Assembly (NCBI GenBank): GCA_948144175.1
Contig: CANXME010000553.1
Span: forward strand, 744,001 to 808,000
DNA from: Closterium sp. NIES-65
Taxonomy: Eukaryota > Streptophyta > Zygnematophyceae > Desmidiales > Closteriaceae
Length of the DNA stretch: 64,000 bases
Direction: 5' to 3'
The notes below the pieces were generated by a model. That model saw nothing but the letters and a program-made list of their open reading frames with translations. It was not told the origin of the DNA and did no database searches. The position numbers were made by a program, and so were the translations under genes. Shown here piece by piece: positions 1 through 9,665 of this stretch; position 1 is the stretch's first letter; each line of letters opens with the position of its first letter.

Positions 1-863
1 GAGGGGTGGGTGAAGGAGGGGAAGAGGGAGGGGTACGGGGGTGGGGGGAGGGGGGATTTAGAAATGTCAGGAAGATTGGGAGGTTTCACAGGTGAGACGG
101 GAAGTAGAAGGGAGGTTTGGAGTATGACATGAGAAAGATGGAACTATGCGGACTATATTCATAAATTAGCACTGAGATTCGGCAGATACAGAGCTTCAAA
201 TCAATCATCCATTCCGAAATTTTATCGTACAACTTTCCTTGGTCTCACCTGCTTGTGTCATGGACATAGAAGATGAGCCCTATAGTAACGAAGACAGCAA
301 AGAGCAAGGCGTGCTGCGGTGAGGAACGAAAGGGGTGCAGGACGAACGGAGGGAGAAGGAAAGAACACATGTTGCAGCTCAGAATGTGAAACAAGCAATG
401 CATACTGTTACATGGAAGGCGAACCAAGCACAACATGGTGCAGTGTGGTTCAAGGATGTGCTGAAAGAGAGTCAGTTCAAGGTGCAGCGTCTCTACAACA
501 AAGGATCTGACACTTCCTCAAGCTCACACGCAACGAACTTGAGAGCATCTCGAAACGTGAAAATGAAAAACAAGAAGCACGAGAATCTTAAGAACTCACC
601 TCGAATTGAATTATTTCAAATCTATGCTCAAACGCGGACAGCAGTCCCAGCAGCAGCCCTTCCATGAGCTGCGCGAACGCCCCGCAGATGAGTACGTACA
701 CCACAAGCCGCACCCAGTGTCCGCGAATCGGCACCGGATGCCATGCACGCGCCACGTACGCGTGCGGCGCGGCGAGGTAAGCGCGAATGGCGCAGAAAAG
801 GTTCCATGAAGCGAAAATGAGCATGACCGTTCCTGCGCACGTGTGACCGAGGAAGGACCCCAT
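1..863 (-). CDS. TMEM45/DUF716-family membrane protein, copy A, 5' exons only (runs off left edge)
   Basis: Multi-pass membrane protein of the TMEM45 (DUF716) family; the molecular role of the family is poorly defined. Exon 1 runs 863-600 (88 codons, phase 0). It starts MGSF.GH and carries two hydrophobic segments around the motif YLAAP.A.V.R.WHP.P..GHW.RL, nearly the same as copy B exon 1 (8788-8507). The donor is GAG|GTGAGT. Exon 2, about 319-252, encodes a HALLFAV-type transmembrane stretch matching copy B exon 2 and ends at a CAG|GTGAGA donor. The start at 863 is chosen because copy B starts at the same MGSF. Later exons must lie left of the window. The two genes are tandem paralogues in the same orientation, now separated by a gypsy element. 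Family assignment is by pattern, fairly sure; function unknown. Confidence 0.7.
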
Positions 864-1660
864 TCTCGTCCGTCACAGTCACAGGTGATCGTCACCCTTG
901 TGACCGCCACGCTAGTGTCGTCTAAAAACAAGCTGACTGAAAATCCGAACCCTGTGGCACGCGATAGCACCAGTAGGCTTGTTTCGAGACGTCACCTGCT
1001 ACGAACGCGGGTTTCTAGCAGCTCAAATGGTGAGTCGAAGTCACGGTGATGGAGTTTTGAGTTGAGACTCCAAGATTGAAATACTATGGTGGCAGCAGAG
1101 AAGAGAGCAGAAGCGTGATTCAGGCCGACACCGAGGACCGCTAGCACGGTGTCGATATCTGCCAGTAAGTGCTCATTGTGACTCGTGAAGCGCCTTGGGT
1201 GCAATAATGGCACCATGGTGCTTCCGGTACAGTAGCAGTCAGTCCAAGTCAGCGGTGACCTATTCGACAGGGAACGACTCGTGCGTGTGGTTGCAAATAT
1301 CGGAAGCAGTGGACAACGTTGAGCAGCATCGCTGGTTTTGACTCTTGATTCTTGAACAGTGGATTCCAGGCCGTGTGCTGCTCCATTCGAGTTCGGTTTT
1401 TGCCCGCTGACTTTCTATGGAAGAGCTGAGAAGTAGGCGGACAGCAACCAGCTCCCTAGGAACCTGCTTGTTGCTCCTAGGTCCAACCAACACCCACCGA
1501 CACTCTCAGACTCCCATGGATTCCACAAGACTCACTCGCGCACACCCCAGATACCACAGATGCGAATTGATAAGTCTCTGGTTGCGTGGGGTGTCTGCTG
1601 GAGCCTTGGAGGTTGGGATGAGGCTAGGGATGTGAGATGGTTTCAGGTTGGCTCTGATAG
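864..1660. other. Upstream region of TMEM45 copy A; no gene seen
   Basis: No convincing coding sequence on either strand. It should hold the promoter and 5' UTR of copy A. The last bases (1650-1660) read GGCTCTGATAG, resembling the primer-binding site that sits beside the other gypsy LTR (6277-6292); see findings. Confidence 0.4.
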
Positions 1661-2601
1661 TGTTACGAGTGCAATTGAGTGAACGAGCGAGAATTGCACT
1701 ATCGAAGCAAGAGTACAATGAGCGAAGGTATGAGCGAAGAATATATAGCGAAACTACAGTGGTAACGGTAATGGTCGCGCGACGAGCCTGGGACTGAGGT
1801 TGGGAACGTGTCGAAGCGTAGGCCCGGAGCGCGGGTTACCAGTCGAGCCGTGAGGTCGGGATGCGATGTGCGAAAATGGCGGGATGATGAATGATGCGAT
1901 GGTTGTGAGTGGTAACGGTGCTGACTGAGGTGCTACAGTGATGTACGCGTTGAGCAGAGATGCGAAGTAAGGGAAAGGGAATTTCCTTACAGATAGAAAA
2001 TGGTGAAGATGATTCAGATGAGTTAAGAATAACAAGAGTTTTTTCTCCAGCCGTTCGGGGATCGATCATACGAAAACAGCAGCTGCTCAACCGTACAATA
2101 CCACCAGACGATAACCTTTTCGAATCAGGTGCAGAAATTATATGAAATGATTTGGGTACAAAATAATACATTACGTCAAAATACTCCTTTTTAAGATAGA
2201 AGTGTCAGAATCCCAACCACTAGACCATTGGGATAAAAGGGCTTGTTTCAGTAGCGGGTCAGTGCGCCCATAACCCCCCAGGCGAACGCGCATGTAACCC
2301 TCTCCAGGATCAATCGGGCATCCACAGTGCAGATCTACTGACACCCCCCCACATTGGGAGGCCCAGGACTAAGCACAGCGGCAACGGCCTACATGTGCAT
2401 ACAACGGGAATCGGACCCGAGACCGCTCTGATACCATGTCAGAATCCCAACCACTAGACCATTGGGATTAAAGGGCTTGTTTCAGTAGCGGGTCAGTGCG
2501 CCCATAACCCCCCAGGCGAACGCGCATGTAACCCTCTCCAGGATCAATCGTGCATCCACAGTGCAGATCTACTGACAAGAAGACCTTTCTCCTCGTCTAC
2601 A
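1661..2601 (-). repeat. Gypsy 3' LTR, interrupted by a TRIM
   Basis: Near-identical to 6293-6854 across its length apart from the 375-bp TRIM at 2203-2577 plus 5 duplicated bases. The only other differences seen by eye are scattered single bases and a one-base T-run change near 2040/6673. Confidence 0.85.
2203..2577 (-). mobile_element. TRIM (terminal-repeat retrotransposon in miniature), 375 bp
   Basis: Two direct repeats of 141 bp, 2203-2343 and 2437-2577, begin TGTCAGAA and end CTGACA. They flank only 93 bp of internal sequence. On the minus strand the internal part starts with TGGTATCAGAGC, a perfect plant-type initiator-tRNA-Met primer site, and ends with a G-run polypurine tract next to the other LTR. 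Flanking bases are AGAAG at 2198-2202 and 2578-2582, a perfect 5-bp target duplication. The other gypsy LTR shows the uninterrupted target. A second, diverged copy lies at 53739-54019. Confidence 0.92.
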
Positions 2602-5049
2602 CCTGGGACACGATGCCACGTGTCGTTGCACGTCGGTCAACATTTCCGGCCAGTAATAGTACCGCTGCAGCTGCTGCCGTGTTTTTTCTACTCCGAAATG
2701 TCCCAAGGTAACTCCGTCCTGTGCCTCCTGTAACAGTAGTTCCCGTAGTAGCGTGTACCCTGGTACCCAGATGCGGTCGGATCCAGCTTTTACGTAATAG
2801 ACTCCCTTGGCTGCTGCGAATTGCTGTGAATTTCCTCCTGTGAAGAAAAGGTCTGTTTGATATCCGTGGGTAAATAGTCCTGTCAGTAACGGGCTGGTCT
2901 GGGCGAGTAGTATCGCATGTATTTGGGCAGTGGGGCGGGTCAGTGCGTCGGCGATATTCGAGGCTCCTTTTTTATATCTGACCGTATAGTGGAAATTCAA
3001 TTCGAGGAAGTCGAGCCACCGAATCTGTCGTGGGTTGAGGTGGGGCTGTGCGCGAAGGTACTATAGGGATCGATGGTCTGTCCGTACTGTCACGTCTGCG
3101 CCGGTCAAGTAGCAACGCCACACTTTGAATGCATGCACGATCGCGAGCATTTCGCGGTCGTGTATCGGGTAATTTCGCTCAGGTGGATGTAGCTTGCGTG
3201 ATTCGTAGGCGATGGGTTGGAGGCCGTTGCCGAAGTCCTGTAACAGTACGGCTCCGATGGCGATGTCACTCGCGTCTGTAACAACTTCGAAGGGGCGGTG
3301 TGGGTCAGCGATGCGTAGGACGAGTGGTGAACAGAGAACATTTTTCAGGGCAGAGAAGGCAGCATGCTCTTTCTCCCCCCACGTAAAAGGGACCCCCTTA
3401 CGCAGTAAATCAGTGAGCGGGGTTGTTAAGCGTGCCATGTCGGGGACGAACCGACGAACGTAATTAACAAACCCTAAAAAACTCCGTAGTTCCGTGACGT
3501 TCGTCGGGGGATGCCACGCTTTTACGGTATCCAGCTTCTTAGGGTCTATCTCAACCCCAGCCTCCGAAATGACGTGACCTAAAAACTCTAGCCTGTCCCG
3601 AAAAAACTCGCACTTGGAGCCCTTGGTGAGTAACCGATGTGCCTCTAAATTTTTAAAAACTGCTTCGAGATCTACTAAGTGCTACTGCTGGTCCCGACTG
3701 TAAACGAGGATGTCGTCGAGGTAAACTATGACGCATTTATCTAAAAGTGGCCTTAACGCCTCGTTCATGGTCATCTGAAATGTTGCAGGCGCGTTGGTCA
3801 GCCCGAAAGGCATCACCGTGTACTCGAATAACCTGTACCTAGTCCTAAATGCTGTCTTGGCGCAGTCCGATGGTTCGACCCGAATTTGATGGTAACCTCC
3901 CCGTAAGTCTATTTTCGAAAATACTCGTGCGGTTCGCAGCTGGTCGATCAGTTCGTCGGCGCGGGGGATGGGGTATCGTGATTTTACTGTTACCCTGTTA
4001 AGCGCTCGGTAGTCAATGCACATGCGAAACCCCCCGTCTTTTTTCGGTGTGAACAGTATCGGTGCGGCGAACGGTGACGAGCTCGGTCGGATAAACTGCT
4101 TCTCTAACAGGTAATCTAACTACTTCCTTAGCTCGTCGAGCTCGGGCTGTGTCAGTCGAAATTGGCGCTGTACAGTTGGCTGTGCCCCCGGTTCTAACTC
4201 GATCCTATGGTCATGCGCCCGCTGAGGTGGCAGCCCTTGCGGTAAGTCATCCGGAAAGATACCCGGGAACCGTTTCAGTAGTGCCTGTAGTTCGGGTGGT
4301 ACGGCTGCCAACAGTTTCTGCAAATCACTCGGCCGGTCCTCTTTTTCCACTAATGCGATATCCGCTGCGTACACGTCAGCTCCAGCAGCGACAGCCCGTT
4401 TCATCGTGATGGCGTTGACCTGGACCGTCGAAGACTCGGGTGGCTGCCAGCGAGGTAGGACGACCCAGTTACCACTACTTCGCACTGTGCAGCTACCCGT
4501 CGTCCAGTCAATTCGTGGGTTATACCGTCGCAGCCAATCACGTCCCAATAAAATGTCGTGCCCATCCAGTGTCGTTGCGAGCATTTCCTGTGTAAACCCG
4601 AAGTTCCCTCCGCAGCGGACCTTTACTCTCTCCACCTTTTCCCGTATAGCCAGTGGCGTGCCGTCGACTAAGCGTGCATCTATCTCAGGTAAGCATCGGT
4701 TAAGTGTTAACTGTAATTTCCATCCGGTTGCGGTATTAACTAAGCTGTGACTTGCTCCTCCGTCAATAAAAATCTTCACTGCTGCTCCCTGTATTTTCCC
4801 GTAGATTAGTACCGGGCAATCCGTCGCTGTACCCTCCGTATTCATCGAAGCCTGATCGATGGCATGAATCGGTACTATGACTCGGTGAGGGTCGGTGTGG
4901 TTGGGCGAGCAGGCAGTCTCGTCAGTAGTTGGCCCAACTTCTACTGACTGCTGGCGTTTCCCTGCCTCTAAGACTCCCTCCCCTGCTCTGCTCCTCGGCG
5001 CCTCAGCTCCTCTGGGCATTCGCTCTTGCGATGGCCCGGTCTGTTGCAA
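2602..5049 (-). pseudogene. pol: Gypsy Pol (protease, RT, RNase H, start of integrase), broken by three TAG stops and truncated
   Basis: In order: an aspartic protease with IFIDGGASHS (DGGA active site) and LLGRDWL; an RT with [37 protein letters not shown] and [10 protein letters not shown]; an RT RNase H beginning VTDASDIAIGAVL with DREMLAIVHA and RTDHRSL; then the integrase zinc finger (GHFGVEKTR...CPRC). In-frame TAG codons occur at 4120-4122, 3682-3684 and 3061-3063, each where related elements have Gln. The reading frame meets the 3' LTR right at the last zinc-finger cysteine, so the DDE core is absent. Cannot encode a working Pol. Confidence 0.88.
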
Positions 5050-6209
5050 GCAAAGCAGCGCCCCTTAAACGGTGCGGCAGCTGCATTCGTTGCGACGGCG
5101 TGTACAGTGGCGTGCTCGGTCGGTCCCCGAGGACGATGCCCGTAATAGGACCCCGGTCTCGGTCGGCGTAGAATGTCGATCTTCTCGGCGAGCGCGAGAA
5201 TCTCGTTGAAGTTAGAGAGTCCGCGCAGCATTATCTCGTGCGAGATGTCCGGCTTCAGCCCTCCGACGTAACAGTCCACCCGCTCCGCTTCGTGCATGTA
5301 GCCGACTTGCTCGCATAATGCGAGAAAACCACTCGTATAGTCTTGTACCGATCCGAGCTGCCGCAAAGTGCGCAATCTCTGACGCGCCGAAATAGAAGCC
5401 GCGATCAGCTCGAAGCGCGCCCGAAGCCCTGCGCACCACGCATCCCACGTGTTGTATTGGGCGGTCTCGCAGAATGAACTCCAGGTGACAGCTGGACTCG
5501 TGGGCTCTTCCTCTTGCGACGGTGGCTCGTAGGCGCGTGGCGACGTCACGATGACTCGCCACCAGTCCATGGCGAGGCCCCTTAGCAGCGAAACGGCATA
5601 CCGAATCTTCGCTGCGTCCGGTTCGACGTAATTCGCGTCGAAGAAGACGTTCATCGTGAAGACCCACGATTGAACTGTCGGACCGCCGCGTTGACTTGGG
5701 TCGAAGCAGGGCGGGCGTTGCGGCTTGAGCGGCATTGGTGCCATGTTGGGTTGTTCGCCACTTGTCGCCGCAAATTCCACGTGCCGACGGACTTCTCGAG
5801 GCTCCCGTGGGCTTGGTGCGATCCTGTTTCCTCCCATGCCAGGCATCGGCTGGGCGGCGCCCTCACTGGCTGCGCCTGAGCGTTGTCCCGTGCTGTCGTG
5901 TTGTGTTGGTGTGCCGGACGAGATGATGATCGGCTCATCCGAACGTGCAGATGCGTTTGTGGATGTCGTCGGTACGTTCATCGTGGATTGTTGACGGGCG
6001 GAGTCACGTTCCGCCGCGAGGGTCGCGATTTCAAGCGCCGAATCCTCCAGTTGACGCACGAGACGATCAAGTTGCTCCTGCGTCAATGTGGCGAGCGTGA
6101 AATCGGCCATGGCGGGGGTGTCGGGCAAGCTCAGCGAGAGCCTCGGTCGTGGCCGTGCGTGCTTGCGAGAGAGCACTACGAGCGGCGGTGCTGTATCGCT
6201 GAGAGACAT
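4968..6209 (-). CDS. gag: Gypsy Gag with CCHC zinc knuckle
   Basis: 413-codon open frame. It has a retrotransposon Gag core (DWWR, then W.AWCAGLRARFELI and a DYTSGF.ALCEQVG-type segment) and a C-terminal zinc knuckle CFACNRPGHRKSEC fitting C-x2-C-x4-H-x4-C. Gag forms the virus-like particle and binds the RNA. The first Met is at 6209; a second at 6110 (MADF) is an equally plausible start. The stop at 4968 overlaps the protease frame, which opens by 5049 and is offset by -1, consistent with -1 frameshifting to make Gag-Pol. It is the only intact gene of the element. Confidence 0.85.
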   Translation of the reverse strand: MSLSDTAPPLVVLSRKHARPRPRLSLSLPDTPAMADFTLATLTQEQLDRLVRQLEDSALEIATLAAERDSARQQSTMNVPTTSTNASARSDEPIIISSGTPTQHDSTGQRSGAASEGAAQPMPGMGGNRIAPSPREPREVRRHVEFAATSGEQPNMAPMPLKPQRPPCFDPSQRGGPTVQSWVFTMNVFFDANYVEPDAAKIRYAVSLLRGLAMDWWRVIVTSPRAYEPPSQEEEPTSPAVTWSSFCETAQYNTWDAWCAGLRARFELIAASISARQRLRTLRQLGSVQDYTSGFLALCEQVGYMHEAERVDCYVGGLKPDISHEIMLRGLSNFNEILALAEKIDILRRPRPGSYYGHRPRGPTEHATVHAVATNAAAAPFKGRCFACNRPGHRKSECPEELRRRGAEQGRES

Positions 6210-6292
6210 CTACCCCCCCCAAAAATTGAGAAAGTGGGGAAGTGAAGGTGTGGATGCGGTACGAGATGGGATCGTAGGCTCTGAATACCAAG

Positions 6293-6854
6293 TGTTACGA
6301 GTGCAATTGAGTGAACGAGCGAGAATTGCACTATCGAAGCAAGAGTACAATGAGCGAAGGTATGAGCGAAGAATATATAGCGAAACTACAGTGGTAACGG
6401 TAATGGTCGCGCGACGAGCCTGGGACTGAGGTTGGGAACGTGTCGAAGCGTAGGCCCGGAGCGCGGGTTACCAGTCGAGCCGTGAGGTCGGGATGCGATG
6501 TGCGAAAATGGCGGGATGATGAATGATGCGATGGTTGTGAGTGGTAACGGTGCTGACTGAGGTGCTACAGTGATGTACGCGTTGAGCAGAGATGCGAAGT
6601 AAGGAAAAGGGAATTTCCTTACAGATAGAAAATGGTGAAGATGATTCAGATGAGTTAAGAATAACAAGGGTTTTTTACTCCAGCCGTTCGGGGATCGATC
6701 ATACGAAAACAGCAGCTGCTCAACCGTACAATACCACCAGACGATAACCTTTTCGAATCAGGTGCAGAAATTATATGGAATGATTTGGGTACAAAATAAT
6801 ACATTACGTCAAAATACTCCTTTTTAAGATAGAAGGCCTTTCTCCTCGTCTACA
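6293..6854 (-). repeat. Gypsy 5' LTR (uninterrupted)
   Basis: 562-bp repeat matching 1661-2601. Its outermost bases (6824-6854) are read in frame by the last exon of TMEM45 copy B and provide that gene's stop codon. Confidence 0.85.
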
Positions 6855-8788
6855 CCTACACCTGTGTCCACACTGTCCTCATGCGCACTAAGTGCCCCCA
6901 ACATAACCTCTCCCTTGCCACCATCCCCCCTCCCACTACCATCTTTTGCTTCCCCTTCCCCACACTCCACAGCATGCGTTGCATGGATAATATCAAGGGA
7001 CGACCGAGGAGCAGCGCTCGCAACCGCGCCGTAATACGCGAGTGAGAGCACGAGGGTGCAGGCGAGGAGGGCGATGAACTGCAGCACGGCAAGGGCCATG
7101 GCTCGGTGCTCGTTTGCATCGGAGTCGCAATGCACGGTGTCAGGGCCCAGATAGCAGCCTGCTGGTACCATGGGACCATAGAGGGACATGGCGGTCTGCC
7201 GGGGGAAGGGAAGGAAGGAGGGAGAGAATCAAGGCATGAATTTCTTGCTCGGTGCTTGGTTGCATCGGAGTCGCTGTGCACGGTATCAGGGCCTCAGTAG
7301 CAGCCTGCTGGCACCATGGGGCCATACAGCGACATGGGGGTCTGCATGCACGAGGGGGAATGAAAGAGAGGAGGAATGGTATGTTGTGGTGCTGTGCGGT
7401 ACCATATGGTACAGTACCCTGCATACAATACAGTACGGTGCAGTATGCTACAGAGAAGGAGGATGCCGACCTGCCAGAACAGGAGGCTCTGTATTGCACG
7501 CTATGGTGTGGTATGGTACAGTGTCGTGCCAAGATGCGGGTGAGTGACTGGCCTGCCAGAACAAGAGGCCCTGCAAGAGATGACGCCGCTGCCAACCGTG
7601 TCAAGCAGGAAGGAGTGCGGCACAGCAGCCCCCAGGCAGCAGCAGGGCACACACGACACAGGCAGCAATGGTGACAGCTAGCAGCATGTGTGGGAGGTGA
7701 AGTTACCTGCCAGAACCCGAGGCCCTGCATGGCATGGCACACCATGGTGTGGTACAGTACAGTGCGGTACATGTGGGTGAGTGACTGACCTGCCAGAACA
7801 GGAGCCCCTGCAGGACGATCGCGCCGCTGCCAACGGCATCGAGCAGGAAGGAGTGCGGCATGGCAGCGGCCAGCAGCGCACACACGACACAGGCGGCAAT
7901 GGCGATGGCGAGCAGCATGTGGTAGCGCGGCTCGAGGCCGTGGTGCGCCGTGGAGTGGAGAGTGAAGAGCATCCCCTCACAGAAGAATGCGAGCGCTGCT
8001 AGGATGTGGAACGCGCCCAGAGGGAGGGGGAGCAGGCTGTGGAGGAAGGGGTGGGGATGGTTGGAGAGGGGTGAGGAGAGATTGGGGGATGGACGAGATG
8101 GGCGGGGCGGGATTGGGAAAGAATGGGCTGTGCGATGGGTGCGAGGACATGGCCTTTCCATCCCATCCCCCGCTCCCCACCCTCTTTCCCCCTCCTTCCC
8201 CCCCAGAACATCAACCGTTCATCTTTCCACACTGCTGACCTGGTGGTTTCGCTGATGAGAAGGGCGCAGCCGAGCAGGAAGAACATTAGCAGCATCGCCG
8301 CGTGCTGCGCTGGGGGGGAGAGGTGTGGGGAGATGGGAGGATAAGAGGGGGGGAGGATGAGGGAAACATGTGGTGAAAATGGAGCATGTTTGTTTGTTTG
8401 TTTGTTTGTTGTTGTTGTTTTTTCTTTCTTTCTTTCTTTCTTTTGATTAGTTGAGCTTCCTGTCCGCGCCGATCAATGCGCGCTGCTCAGTGGAAGTGCG
8501 AGGTACCTCGAAGTTATTCAGGTGGCCGGGCGCGACTCCGCCATTCTCGATCGGATGGAACCCCGTTCCGACTCCGAGCTCGACTAAACCCATATCTAGG
8601 AACGACCCCACTACTATAATGTACAGCTCGAGCCGCGCCCAGTGGCCGGGTAGCGGCGCGGGATGCCATAGTCGCGACACGAAGGCTCGCGGCGCCGCGA
8701 GGTAATTCTTAATGCTGCATCGCAGGTGCCACAGCCCCACTAGCAGGAAAAGCGTCCCGGGGATGATGTGACCTGCGAACGAGCCCAT
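6824..8788 (-). CDS. TMEM45/DUF716-family membrane protein, copy B; C-terminus ends in gypsy LTR
   Basis: Four exons join in phase: 8788-8507, 8304-8240, 8036-7790 and 7195-6824, giving 321 aa, close to the usual length of the family. Donors are GAG|GTACCT, CAG|GTCAGC and CAG|GTCAGT; acceptors are CGCAG, CACAG and GGCAG. Exon 1 has MGSFAGH and the YLAAPRAFVSRLWHP block. Exon 3 has the DUF716 core (LAFFCEGMLFTLH..., then GLLFWQ). Exon 4 has the last membrane helix (FIALLACTLVLSLAYY) and an acidic, Gly-rich tail. The stop TAA (6826-6824) and about the last nine codons come from the gypsy LTR, so the native tail has probably been replaced. Partial extra copies of exons 3 and 4 lie in the last intron. 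Function unknown. Confidence 0.75.
7250..7690 (-). repeat. Tandem degenerate copies of TMEM45 copy B exons 3 and 4 inside intron 3
   Basis: About 7540-7690 repeats the second half of exon 3 (minus-strand ACVVCAL... to GLLFW-like) with small indels that shift the frame. About 7250-7337 repeats exon 4 from its acceptor (GCAG|ACCCCCATG, reading TPMSLYGPMVPAGCY) and then hits a TGA. Perfect 14-bp palindromes occur between copies, at 7399-7412 and 7738-7751. Confidence 0.75.
8341..8455. repeat. Pyrimidine-rich microsatellites (TTTG)n / (TTTC)n in intron 1 of TMEM45 copy B
   Basis: Runs of TTTG (about 8389-8415) and CTTT (about 8422-8445) in the first intron, with no coding content. Confidence 0.8.
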
Positions 8789-9480
8789 GGCTAGGGAATG
8801 CCGCGACAAGCGGGTTACACGAGTAAAATATTCTGTGTTTTTGGCCGTCGAAAACTTTCAGAACTTGTTCAGCCAGATTCCCACTTGCATGTGCGACAGA
8901 ATCTGGATGCTGGGCTGGGCGGTCCGCCGGAAACTGTTGCTGTGGGGGTACCTCTTCGACAATACAAGGTGCTCCGTTAAAGTATAGAACGTCATCTCTT
9001 GAGCAAAATGCTTTGCACTGAATATATTACGCCCAAATCGAGATGATTGCTTCTTAATGCGAGAGGAAACTGCATGTTTCTAACAAAAGCAGGCTGCAGT
9101 ACACAACTGCTGTTTGAACAAACGCAGCCAGTACGCGTGGAAAGTAGGCTGCACGAGCAAAACCTGTTCCACCAACCCAGAGCCATTCAATCAACCGCTC
9201 ACAGAACCCAAAAATAGGAGCCCCATCAATCATCATTTGATCACCTCTCCACTGCAAGCAACCCAGCGAACGGGTGTACCAACCAACTCAACCAGTAAGT
9301 CATGTCTATCCCTCCCAGTGGCAAGCAAAATTCATCATACGGGTCCAGCCCAGTTGACTTCCCTTACCCTCCTTCCCATCCTCCCTGCCACCCCCCTCTC
9401 CCTCAGCTCGTCTATCCTAGCCATATCTGTCTCGCTTGTGGCCAGTGGCCACAAGCGGCCTTCTCTCCCTCCAGTAATTC
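8789..9480. other. Intergenic: TMEM45 copy B upstream region and SRRM1-like 3' flank
   Basis: Lower-GC sequence with no convincing gene. It lies between the start of TMEM45 copy B and the 3' end of the SRRM1-like gene, so it should carry the promoter of the former and the terminator of the latter. No clear TATA box or polyadenylation signal could be singled out. Confidence 0.4.
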
Positions 9481-9665
9481 TTAACCCTATCACCCCTCTT
9501 CCCCATGATCCCATTACCCCTCTTTCCCATGATCCCATCACACCTCTTCCCCATCATCCCATCACCCCACTTCCCCATCATCCCATCACCCCACTTCCCC
9601 ATCATCCCATCACCCCACTTCCCCATCATCCCATCACCCCTCCTCCCCATCATCACATCACCCCT
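9480..9665. repeat. 24-bp minisatellite at the 3' end of the SRRM1-like gene
   Basis: About eight copies of a 24-bp unit of the form CTTCCCCATCATCCCATCAC plus CCCA, ending just past the stop codon of the SRRM1-like gene. Confidence 0.85.

Larger units (their letters stand above)
1661..6854 (-). mobile_element. Ty3/gypsy LTR retrotransposon, decayed and 3'-truncated in pol
   Basis: Two long direct repeats bound the element: 6293-6854 (562 bp, 5' LTR in the minus orientation) and 1661-2601 (about 561 bp once the TRIM and its duplicated 5 bp are removed). On the minus strand each runs TGTAGACG... to ...CGTAACA. The primer-binding site beside the 5' LTR (6279-6290) reads TGGTATTCAGAGCC on the minus strand, an initiator-tRNA-Met type. 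Internal order is gag, protease, RT, RNase H, integrase zinc finger, i.e. the gypsy order. The integrase catalytic core and everything after it is missing. No matching target duplication is visible (GATAG on the left, CCTAC on the right). Not autonomous. Confidence 0.85.
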
